Positions 1-5,525 of a stretch of DNA of 6,118 nt are shown here, piece by piece (within the stretch, counting starts at the first letter, position 1; every line of letters begins with the position of its first letter). The notes under the pieces are model-generated. The model did no database searches and was not told the origin of the DNA. It saw only the letters and a list, made by a program, of their open reading frames with translations. The stretch is from DATARH01 sp046724035. GTDB lineage: Bacteria; Pseudomonadota; Alphaproteobacteria; ATCC43930; CGMCC-115725. The translations under genes and the position numbers were made by a program. Location: the NCBI GenBank assembly GCA_046724035.1, contig JBKOVT010000251.1, positions 1-6,118 of the forward strand. Reading direction: 5' to 3'.

Positions 1-217
1 CCATGACAAAGGCGCGAAGCTCAAAGGAAACCGGCCAGCGATGGGCGGTGACGGTACCGAAAAAGCCGATAATGAACGACCCGATGATGTTGATCAGGAT
101 CGTCCCCCATGGGAATTGCGGGCCGAGCAGGATGGCGACAAAACCGGTCAGCCAATAGCGCGCGACGCCGCCGAGCGCGCTGCCGATCGCAACCCAGACA
201 TAGGACCGCCACCCCAC
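1..217 (-). CDS. crcB: Fluoride ion channel CrcB/FluC, N-terminal part, cut by window edge
   Basis: The minus strand encodes 72 residues of a CrcB/FluC small membrane protein, which exports fluoride passively through a dual-topology dimer in the inner membrane. Visible family marks are a first hydrophobic segment (about residues 6-31) containing GGVARYW at 16-22, and the WGT...N...GSF..G signature (Trp37-Thr39, Asn43, Gly46-Phe48, Gly51) in the second segment. The conserved Asn43 is part of the polar lining in this family. No ATG is available in frame. I chose GTG at 217 because a purine-rich AGGGGG lies 7 nt upstream (225-230) and the frame is closed by a TAG about 45 nt further upstream. 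The family is about 125 residues, so the C-terminal half with the Phe-box lies outside the window. The gene lies 55 bp downstream of ilvD on the same strand and is probably co-transcribed with it. I see no fluoride riboswitch in that short gap. Family assignment is firm; the start is likely. Confidence 0.9.
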   Translation of the reverse strand, partial: MGWRSYVWVAIGSALGGVARYWLTGFVAILLGPQFPWGTILINIIGSFIIGFFGTVTAHRWPVSFELRAFVM

Positions 218-224
218 GCGCCAG

Positions 225-230
225 CCCCCT
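225..230 (-). promoter_or_regulatory. Ribosome binding site of crcB (supports GTG start)
   Basis: Read on the minus strand, AGGGGG (preceded by AAA) lies 7 nt before the GTG at 217. It is the only good Shine-Dalgarno in this stretch and decides the non-ATG start. Confidence 0.6.
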
Positions 231-272
231 TTTGTCTCCGGTTCGCGGAGCCGGCGCTACAATTCTCGACGC

Positions 273-2009
273 TCAGAGATCGGCGTAAACGTGCGTCTCC
301 GATCGGGCGCCGGGATGGGTGACCGCGCCCTTCTCGGCATCGCCGACGGTCTGCGCGTATTTCCACAGCGTGCCCGATTGGTAGTTGTTGACGCGTGGCT
401 TCCAGGCGCGCTTGCGCTCCGCCATTTCGCTGTCCGACAACGCGACGTCGATCGTGCCGGTGACCGCGTCAATCGTGATCTTGTCGCCGTCGCGCAACAA
501 TGCGATCGGGCCGCCGGCCGCCGCCTCGGGACCGACATGGCCGATGCAGAAACCGTGCGTCGCGCCGGAGAAGCGGCCATCGGTGAGCAGCGCAACCTTC
601 TCGCCGACCCCTTGCCCGTAGAGCGCCGCTGTCGTCGAGAGCATCTCGCGCATGCCGGGTCCGCCTTTCGGCCCCTCGTAGCGGATTACGATGACATCGC
701 CTTCCTTGTAACGGCGCTTGTCGACTGCCTCGAACGCGTCCTCTTCGCAATCGAAGCACAGCGCGGTGCCCTCGAAGCGCAGGGTCTTCATGCCGGCGAC
801 CTTCACGATCGCGCCGCCGGGCGCGAGATTGCCCTTCAGCGCGACCAACCCGCCGGTCGGCGCGAGCGGCTTCGAGGTCGTGCGGACGACATCCTGTCCG
901 CTCGGGAATTTCACATTCGCCAGGTTTTCGGCAATCGTCTTGCCGGTCACCGTCAAGCAGTCGCCGTGCAGATAGCCACCCTCCAACAGCGCCTTCATCA
1001 AGACCGGCACGCCGCCGATGTCGTGCAAATCCTTCATCACATACCGCCCGCCGGGCTTCAGATCGGCGATATAGGGAGTGCGTTTGCAGATCTCGCCGAA
1101 ATCGTGCAGATCGAATTCGATCCCGGCCTCGTTGGCGATCGCCGGAATGTGCAGCCCGCCGTTCGTCGAGCCGCCCGCCGCCGCTATGACCGTCACGGCA
1201 TTCTCGATCGCCTTCCGCGTGACGATATCTCGGGGCCGGATGTTGCGGCGCACCAGCTCCATGACCGCTTCACCGGAGGCCTCGGCATAGGCGTCACGCG
1301 AGTCATAGGGGGCCGGCGCGCCGGCCGAGCCGGGCAATGCCAGCCCGATCGCCTCGGAAACGCAGGCCATCGTGTTCGCGGTGAAGAGGCCGCCGCACGA
1401 ACCCGCGGACGGACAGGCCGCGCATTCCAATTCGTGCAATTCCTCGTCGGTCAGATTGCCGACATTGTGCGCGCCCACCCCCTCGAATACGTCGCCGATT
1501 GTCACGTCCCTGCCCTTGAACCGGCCGGGCAGGATCGAGCCGCCATACATAAAGACCGACGGCACGTTGAGCCGCACCATCACCATCATCAGCGCCGGCA
1601 AAGTCTTGTCGCAGCCGGCGATGCCGATCAGCGCGTCATAGCAATGGCCGCGCATCGTCAATTCGACGGAGTCGGCGATGACCTCGCGGCTCACGAGCGA
1701 TGATTTCATGCCCTCATGGCCCATCGCGATGCCGTCGGTGACGGTGATCGTCGTGAATTCGCGCGGCGTCCCACCGGCCGCCGCGACGCCCTTCTTCGCC
1801 GCCTGCGCCTGCCGTGACAGCGCGATGTTGCAGGGCGCCGCCTCGTTCCAAGTCGTCGCGACGCCGATGATCGGCTGGTTGATCTGATCCTCGGTCAGGC
1901 CCATCGAATAGAGGAAGGCGCGGTGCGGCGCGCGCTCCGGCCCGACCGTCACATGCCGGCTCGGCAGGCGCGATTTGTCGATGATGGGACGGCGGACATC
2001 GTCGGGCAT
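273..2009 (-). CDS. ilvD: Dihydroxy-acid dehydratase IlvD
   Basis: A 578-residue protein of the IlvD/EDD family. It removes water from 2,3-dihydroxy-isovalerate and 2,3-dihydroxy-3-methylvalerate to give the 2-oxo acids that precede valine/leucine and isoleucine. It is cytosolic and uses an Fe-S cluster and Mg2+. The three expected cluster cysteines are present: Cys60 in APCNIALSRQAQ, Cys133 in GCDK, and Cys205 in AGSCGG. The AAGGSTN motif is present in mid-protein, and DGRFSG near residues 477-482 supplies the serine expected to act as base. Length is normal for the family. Ser201 and the GCDKTLPAL variant (Ala139 where Gly is common) are mild sequence differences. An in-frame ATG at 2087 would add 26 residues but has no ribosome site. 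ATG 2009 has GGAGGAG 7 nt upstream and matches the usual N-terminus. The [2Fe-2S] subtype resembles the cyanobacterial/actinobacterial-like branch, but this is from recall. Confidence 0.97.
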   Translation of the reverse strand: MPDDVRRPIIDKSRLPSRHVTVGPERAPHRAFLYSMGLTEDQINQPIIGVATTWNEAAPCNIALSRQAQAAKKGVAAAGGTPREFTTITVTDGIAMGHEGMKSSLVSREVIADSVELTMRGHCYDALIGIAGCDKTLPALMMVMVRLNVPSVFMYGGSILPGRFKGRDVTIGDVFEGVGAHNVGNLTDEELHELECAACPSAGSCGGLFTANTMACVSEAIGLALPGSAGAPAPYDSRDAYAEASGEAVMELVRRNIRPRDIVTRKAIENAVTVIAAAGGSTNGGLHIPAIANEAGIEFDLHDFGEICKRTPYIADLKPGGRYVMKDLHDIGGVPVLMKALLEGGYLHGDCLTVTGKTIAENLANVKFPSGQDVVRTTSKPLAPTGGLVALKGNLAPGGAIVKVAGMKTLRFEGTALCFDCEEDAFEAVDKRRYKEGDVIVIRYEGPKGGPGMREMLSTTAALYGQGVGEKVALLTDGRFSGATHGFCIGHVGPEAAAGGPIALLRDGDKITIDAVTGTIDVALSDSEMAERKRAWKPRVNNYQSGTLWKYAQTVGDAEKGAVTHPGARSETHVYADL

Positions 2010-2016
2010 GGCCGAA

Positions 2017-2023
2017 CTCCTCC
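2017..2023 (-). promoter_or_regulatory. Ribosome binding site of ilvD
   Basis: Minus-strand GGAGGAG is spaced 7 nt from ATG 2009. It rules for this start over the in-frame ATG at 2087, which has no comparable site. Confidence 0.8.
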
Positions 2024-2060
2024 AAGGCGCGATTCCAGGGGTTTGCGGCACCGTAGCGAC

Positions 2061-2120
2061 GCCGCCGCGCGGGATCAATGGCAGCATCGCGGCGGCAAGA
2101 CCGGGATTTCAGCCGCCGCG
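2061..2120 (-). promoter_or_regulatory. Possible alternative-pairing leader structure upstream of ilvD
   Basis: In the minus-strand transcript the order is CGCGGCGGC (2112-2120), then GCCGCCGCG (2088-2096), then CGCGGCGGC (2061-2069). The middle arm is perfectly complementary to both flanking arms. It can form either a 9-bp upstream hairpin with a 15-nt loop or a 9-bp downstream hairpin with an 18-nt loop, never both. This lies about 52-111 nt before the ilvD start codon. No U-run follows either hairpin, so neither is a standard intrinsic terminator. The arm sequence is compositionally simple in a GC-rich genome, so chance is possible. The pairing is seen directly; any regulatory role is inferred. 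Confidence 0.35.
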
Positions 2121-2172
2121 AAATTTTTTCCGAACGGCCTCTTGACCAAACCGGATTGAGAACAAAATAAGA

Positions 2173-2178
2173 ACTATA
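2173..2178 (-). promoter_or_regulatory. Candidate -10 element for ilvD in an AT-rich island
   Basis: TATAGT on the minus strand lies within the only AT-rich stretch (about 2148-2180) between the dehydrogenase and ilvD genes. It matches TATAAT at five of six positions. No convincing -35 hexamer is found at 16-18 nt spacing, so this is a weak call. If real, it would give ilvD its own promoter and a leader of roughly 155-160 nt. Confidence 0.25.
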
Positions 2179-2267
2179 TCGAGGCAGGTGCGCCGAGCCG
2201 CGGTCGCTGGGCAATGCGGGAGAGACCGGTCTGACTGAGAATTTCCTGGCAAAGCAGGTGCGACGGT

Positions 2268-2996
2268 TCAGAAGGTCGTGCGGGTCGGGGCGACGACGAG
2301 GTCGCGAATGCAGATCGTGGGCGGCTGCTTCCAGCAGAACAGCACGATCTCGGCCAGCTCTTCGGCGGTCATGAAATCGGGATTGCCGAGCCGCGCGCGG
2401 TATTCCTCGAAGCTGATATGCATGCCGCTGTGAATGTTCGTCCGAATGTAGCCCGGCGCGATGTTGATGACCCGGATGCCGTTCTTCGCCTCCGCCTCGC
2501 GCAATGACTCGCCCAAGGCGCGCACCGCGTGCTTGCTGGCGCTATAGGCGAGCGCGACCGGTGAGGTCTTGCGGTCGCTGATCGAGCTGATGTTAATGAT
2601 CGTGCCGGATTGCCGAGCCCGCATGCCGGCGAGCACAGCTTTCGTGCAGTTGAAGACCCCCTTCAGATTGGTGTCGAGCTCGCGCGTATAGCTCGGCTCG
2701 TCCACCTCGTCGAACGCCCGCGCATCCGCCATCCCGGCATTGTTGACGAGGCACTCGACCGGCCCGTGTACGGCGACAGCCGCGTCCACCGCAGCCTCGA
2801 TCGCGCCATAATCGGCGACATCGGCTTGCCGGTAGACCGTGTTTTCCGGCAAGCCGGCGATCGGCTCGATATGGCGCGAGATCAGGAGCAGCGGATGGCC
2901 GTCGCGCGCAAACCCCATCGCCAGGGCCTTCCCGATCCCGGAGCTCGCGCCGGTCACCATGACGAGGGGTGCCGCATCAGCGGTTCCTTGAGGCAT
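2268..2996 (-). CDS. Short-chain dehydrogenase/reductase (classical SDR, YdfG-like)
   Basis: A 242-residue, single-domain Rossmann oxidoreductase of the classical SDR family. In order it shows the cofactor motif TGASSGIG (15-22), Arg41 after the second strand (often a sign of NADP preference), Asp59 (adenine contact), NNAG (85-88), and the catalytic tetrad Asn110, Ser138, Tyr151 and Lys155 in the YSASK motif. PGYIRT follows near 200. The C-terminal ICIRDLVVAPT resembles the YdfG/3-hydroxy-acid dehydrogenase group, which oxidises hydroxy acids such as serine or 3-hydroxypropionate. The actual substrate cannot be read. ATG 2996 has AGGAGA (3005-3010) 8 nt upstream. A TAAAAT hexamer about 45 nt upstream (3041-3046, minus strand) could be a -10 but lacks a clear -35. 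ilvD follows on the same strand after 258 bp, which is too far to assume an operon. Confidence 0.93.
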   Translation of the reverse strand: MPQGTADAAPLVMVTGASSGIGKALAMGFARDGHPLLLISRHIEPIAGLPENTVYRQADVADYGAIEAAVDAAVAVHGPVECLVNNAGMADARAFDEVDEPSYTRELDTNLKGVFNCTKAVLAGMRARQSGTIINISSISDRKTSPVALAYSASKHAVRALGESLREAEAKNGIRVINIAPGYIRTNIHSGMHISFEEYRARLGNPDFMTAEELAEIVLFCWKQPPTICIRDLVVAPTRTTF

Positions 2997-3177
2997 TGAT
3001 GCAATCTCCTGCCGGTTTGCCTAGTGGGCTGCGGCGCGGCATTTTAGATCGGCTGAGCCGCGCTGGTGGAGAGCGGCAATACCGGCCGTTGTGCCCCCGG
3101 AGCGGCGCCAGCGCCCGTTGTTGCAGCAGTTCAAAGACGGCTATACGCGCTCCGGCAATCGCATATTATTCCTACGC

Positions 3178-3250
3178 GTCCCGGCGGAAGCCGGGACCCA
3201 TTTCCCGGCGACGAGACTGCTGAACTACAGGTCCCGGCTTTCGCCGGGGC
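3178..3250. repeat. REP-like palindrome pair in opposite orientation (BIME-like)
   Basis: Two imperfect copies of a 21-bp unit lie in inverted orientation. The left unit (3178-3198) is itself a perfect 8-bp stem, GTCCCGGC/GCCGGGAC, with a GGAA loop. The right unit (3230-3250) is an equivalent stem with a TTTC loop and one G-T pair. The reverse complement of the right unit matches the left at 19 of 21 positions, differing at the second and tenth. The units are 31 bp apart. The rest of this 290-bp divergent intergenic region (2997-3286) shows no gene. Such GC-rich palindromes are dispersed extragenic repeats in many alphaproteobacteria, and as RNA they can form stable hairpins. The structure is seen; being a dispersed family is inferred. 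Confidence 0.75.
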
Positions 3251-3286
3251 GCGGGTTTCCGGGGTTGAAACAGGGGATTAGACGGC

Positions 3287-3631
3287 ATGCGCTTTGGCTG
3301 GATGATCGGGTTTTTGCTGCTCGCGGGGTGCTCGATGTTTTCGTCCAAATCGGGCGGCAGCTCGACGCTGACGCTCAATAATCCGTACTGGGATCAGGTC
3401 AATGTCGAGATCGTGCTGACCCGCAGCTCGGATTGCGAGAACCGCGACGGCTACATATCGACCGCGCAGATCCTGATGCGCAAGAACAAGACCGAGGCGG
3501 TCGACGTGCCGAGCGGCGCCAATGTCTGCTGGCGGCACGACCGCAACCCGAACAACCCCGTCGCCGGCGCCTGGTCGGGCTGGACGAAGGCCACCCTGTT
3601 CCCTGGCCAGAGCGGCGAAGCCGAGATCTAG
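3287..3631 (+). CDS. Small putative lipoprotein of unknown function
   Basis: A 114-residue protein that I do not recognise as a named family. The N-terminus is a short lipoprotein signal: a basic MR start, a hydrophobic run to residue 13, and the lipobox LAGC with Cys15 as the expected lipidated residue. Ser16 at +2 fits outer-membrane sorting in the usual Lol rule. The mature part is a Ser/Gly-rich linker (16-27) followed by a compact region of about 85 residues, probably beta-rich. It has two further cysteines (Cys50, Cys81) that could form a periplasmic disulfide, and a Trp-rich patch (Trp82, Trp96, Trp99). Only a weak ribosome site (AGGGGA about 9-10 nt upstream) supports ATG 3287, but the signal peptide begins exactly there. 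It stands alone between the palindrome pair and the ThDP enzyme gene. Confidence 0.8.
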   Translation: MRFGWMIGFLLLAGCSMFSSKSGGSSTLTLNNPYWDQVNVEIVLTRSSDCENRDGYISTAQILMRKNKTEAVDVPSGANVCWRHDRNPNNPVAGAWSGWTKATLFPGQSGEAEI

Positions 3632-3650
3632 GGCTCCGTCGGGATTGGAA

Positions 3651-3673
3651 CGCGTGCGTCTCGCCCGCATGCG
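3651..3673 (+). terminator. Possible hairpin terminator after the lipoprotein gene
   Basis: CGCGTGCG (3651-3658) pairs with CGCATGCG (3666-3673) through eight pairs including one G-U, with a 7-nt loop, starting 20 nt after the lipoprotein stop. No T-run follows, so it is not a canonical intrinsic terminator. It could block 3' decay or be incidental. The rest of 3632-3774 shows nothing I can name. Confidence 0.3.
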
Positions 3674-3775
3674 GCCCGGAGGCCCGCTGTCCTTACGCGC
3701 CAAGACCCCGGTATACGCCCGGCCCGCGCATGCCGTAAGCTGCCGCCAAGCCCTGAAGACCCGTTCGATTTAATG

Positions 3776-3780
3776 AGGAG
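3776..3780 (+). promoter_or_regulatory. Ribosome binding site of the ThDP enzyme gene
   Basis: AGGAG lies 7 nt before ATG 3788. The in-frame ATG-like upstream start at 3773 overlaps this site and has no ribosome site of its own, so 3788 is preferred. Confidence 0.75.
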
Positions 3781-3787
3781 CGCCCGA

Positions 3788-5431
3788 ATGAAAGTCACCA
3801 ATGCGATCGCCCAGATCCTCAAGAAAGAGGGGATCGAGTTTCTGATCGGCTATCCGGTCAATCCGATCATCGAGGGCGCGGCCGAGGCCGATATCCGCAC
3901 GATCATGGTCCGCCAGGAGCGGATCGGGCTGCATATGTGCGACGCGGTCGCAAAGGTGACCTCGGGCGACAAGATCGGCGTCTTTGTCATGCAGCATGGC
4001 CCCGGCACCGAGAACGCCTTTGGCGGCGTCGCGCAATCCTATGGCGACTCCTGTCCCGTGGTCGTGTTGCCGGCCGGTTATGCCCGGAACATCAATCAGG
4101 TGCATCCGAACTTTAACGCGGCGCTTAACTTCCGCCATGTGACGAAGCTCTGCGAGCAGGTGACGGTCGCCGACGCGACGGTCGAGACGCTGCGGCGCGC
4201 CTTTACGACGGTCAAGAATGGCCGCCCCGGCCCGGTGCTGGTCGAGTTCCCGACCGACATTCTGCGCGAGGAGGTACCGGACGCGCTTGTCGCCGAATAT
4301 CGGAAGACCCCACAGCTGAAGAGCGGTCCCGATCCGCGTTCGGTGTCGCAAATCGCCGAGGCGCTGGTCGCGGCGAAACGCCCGGTCATCGTTGCGGGGC
4401 AGGGGATCCATTACGCAAAGGCCTGGCCGCAGCTGAAGGCTTTGGCCGAGCTCGTCGAGGCGCCGGTCATGACGACGCTGCCCGGCAAAAGCGCCTTCCC
4501 GGAAAACCACCCGCTGTCGCTCGGTTCTGGCGGTATCGGCATCGGGGCGCATCTCTGGCATTTCTTGCAGAACACCGATTTCATCTTCGGGATCGGGTGC
4601 AGCTTCACCCGCACGAGCTTTGGCACGGCGATGCCGAAGGGCAAAAAGATCGCGCACGCGACCTTGGATCCCTATGCCATCAACAAGGATGTCCCGGTCG
4701 ATCTGGCTGCGGTTGGCGATGCCGGGCTGACGCTCGACGCGCTGCTCGAAGAGGTCAAGGACCGGCTCAAGGGCAAGCCGCGCGACCGCGCTGCCGCCGT
4801 TGCGCGCGAGATCGCCGGTCACCGCGAAGAGTGGCTCGGCAAATGGAAGCACCGGCTGACCTCCGACAGCGCGCCGATCTCGCCCTACCGCGTCGTCTGG
4901 GACCTCTTACACACGGTCGACGTCAAGAACACGATTATCACGCATGACGCCGGCAGCCCGCGCGACCAGATCTCGCCTTTCTGGGTCAGCGAGACGCCGC
5001 TCTCCTATCTAGGCTGGGGCAAGACGACACAGCTCGGCTATGGTCTCGGCATCGCGATGGGTGCGAAGCTGGCCGCGCCCGACAAGCTGTGCATCAACTT
5101 CTGGGGCGATGCGGCGATCGGCTTCACCGGCATGGATTTCGAGACGGCGGTGCGCGAGCGCCTGCCGATCCTCTCGATCCTGTCGAACAATTTCTCGATG
5201 GCGATCGAGCTGAAGGTCATGCCGGTCTCGACCGAAAAGTACCGCTCGACCGACATCAGCGGCAATTACGCCGATTTCGCGAAGGCGCTCGGCGGCTATG
5301 GCGAGCGGGTCACCGAGCCGGGGCAGATCAAGGAGGCGATTAAGCGCGGTATCCAGAAAACGAAAGAGGGGACGCCGGCCCTTCTCGAATTCATCACTGA
5401 GAAGGCCACCGACGTCTCCCGTTTCCCCTGA
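3788..5431 (+). CDS. Thiamine-diphosphate-dependent enzyme, acetolactate synthase-like, substrate unknown
   Basis: A 547-residue protein with the three-domain layout of the ThDP decarboxylase/synthase superfamily. The pyrimidine-binding domain (about 1-165) has the catalytic Glu44 in VRQER, HGPGTEN (70-76) and GRPGPV (145-150). A central domain spans about 185-320. The pyrophosphate-binding domain (about 365-530) has the metal site GDA...NN at 440-468, with Asp441 and Asn467/468 in place of the usual GDG...NN. The catalytic Glu and the metal ligands argue for an active enzyme. It resembles proteins annotated only as 'thiamine pyrophosphate-requiring protein' in Bradyrhizobium-like bacteria. 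I see no RVTG-type FAD motif of true acetolactate synthase in the central domain, and no small regulatory subunit gene follows, so IlvB is unlikely. It is probably co-transcribed with the lyase gene 94 bp downstream. The reaction, whether decarboxylation or carboligation of a 2-oxo acid, is inferred only from the fold. Confidence 0.92.
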   Translation: MKVTNAIAQILKKEGIEFLIGYPVNPIIEGAAEADIRTIMVRQERIGLHMCDAVAKVTSGDKIGVFVMQHGPGTENAFGGVAQSYGDSCPVVVLPAGYARNINQVHPNFNAALNFRHVTKLCEQVTVADATVETLRRAFTTVKNGRPGPVLVEFPTDILREEVPDALVAEYRKTPQLKSGPDPRSVSQIAEALVAAKRPVIVAGQGIHYAKAWPQLKALAELVEAPVMTTLPGKSAFPENHPLSLGSGGIGIGAHLWHFLQNTDFIFGIGCSFTRTSFGTAMPKGKKIAHATLDPYAINKDVPVDLAAVGDAGLTLDALLEEVKDRLKGKPRDRAAAVAREIAGHREEWLGKWKHRLTSDSAPISPYRVVWDLLHTVDVKNTIITHDAGSPRDQISPFWVSETPLSYLGWGKTTQLGYGLGIAMGAKLAAPDKLCINFWGDAAIGFTGMDFETAVRERLPILSILSNNFSMAIELKVMPVSTEKYRSTDISGNYADFAKALGGYGERVTEPGQIKEAIKRGIQKTKEGTPALLEFITEKATDVSRFP

Positions 5432-5448
5432 TCGGTCGTCGGAATGAT

Positions 5449-5494
5449 CCTCCCCTGCTTGCGGGGGAGGTCGTCCGAGGCGAAGCCGAGGACG
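5449..5494 (+). repeat. Double-hairpin intergenic element between the ThDP enzyme and lyase genes
   Basis: Two adjacent hairpins fill most of the 94-bp gap. The first (5449-5470) pairs CCTCCCC with GGGGAGG around a short, partly pairable centre. The second (5472-5494) pairs CGTCC with GGACG and GGC with GCC around a GAA loop, with a tandem G-A mismatch between the two helices. The layout resembles a dispersed repeat common in alphaproteobacterial intergenic DNA (a CTCCCC...GGGGAGG hairpin followed by a second small palindrome), from recall. No T-run follows, so read-through into the lyase gene is likely. As RNA it could stabilise or divide the transcript. Confidence 0.6.
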
Positions 5495-5525
5495 GGTGCG
5501 GGCCGAAGTCGCAGGAGGTCGCCGG

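Noticed and set aside
218..272. Possible fluoride riboswitch before crcB.
   Set aside because: Only 55 bp separate it from ilvD. There is just a 5-bp hairpin (236-250) and no recognisable crcB RNA motif.
291..1703. Long plus-strand open frame (470 codons) opposite ilvD.
   Set aside because: It lies wholly antisense to a well-supported ilvD, is rich in Arg, Ala and His as expected of a shadow frame in GC-rich DNA, and shows no family motif.
2142..2170. Plus-strand TTGACC with an AAATAA hexamer 17 nt downstream, a promoter-like pair.
   Set aside because: It would drive transcription antisense into the dehydrogenase gene with no plus-strand gene downstream for over 1 kb. The -10 match is poor.
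2093..2182. A minus-strand reading of the AT-rich island gives consecutive Ile-Val-Leu-Ile-Leu codons and ends in TGA just after the first hairpin arm, like a branched-chain leader peptide.
   Set aside because: That frame has no ATG, GTG or TTG start upstream of the run and no ribosome site. AT-rich promoter DNA yields hydrophobic codons by chance.
3770..4852. Long minus-strand open frame (360 codons) opposite the ThDP enzyme gene.
   Set aside because: It is a shadow of the real gene: Arg/Asp-rich composition, no ribosome site and no recognisable domain.
273..5431. ilvD plus an acetolactate synthase-like gene read as a branched-chain amino-acid biosynthesis cluster.
   Set aside because: The genes are on opposite strands and separated by two unrelated genes. 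The ThDP enzyme lacks IlvB-specific features and no ilvH or ilvC is present.
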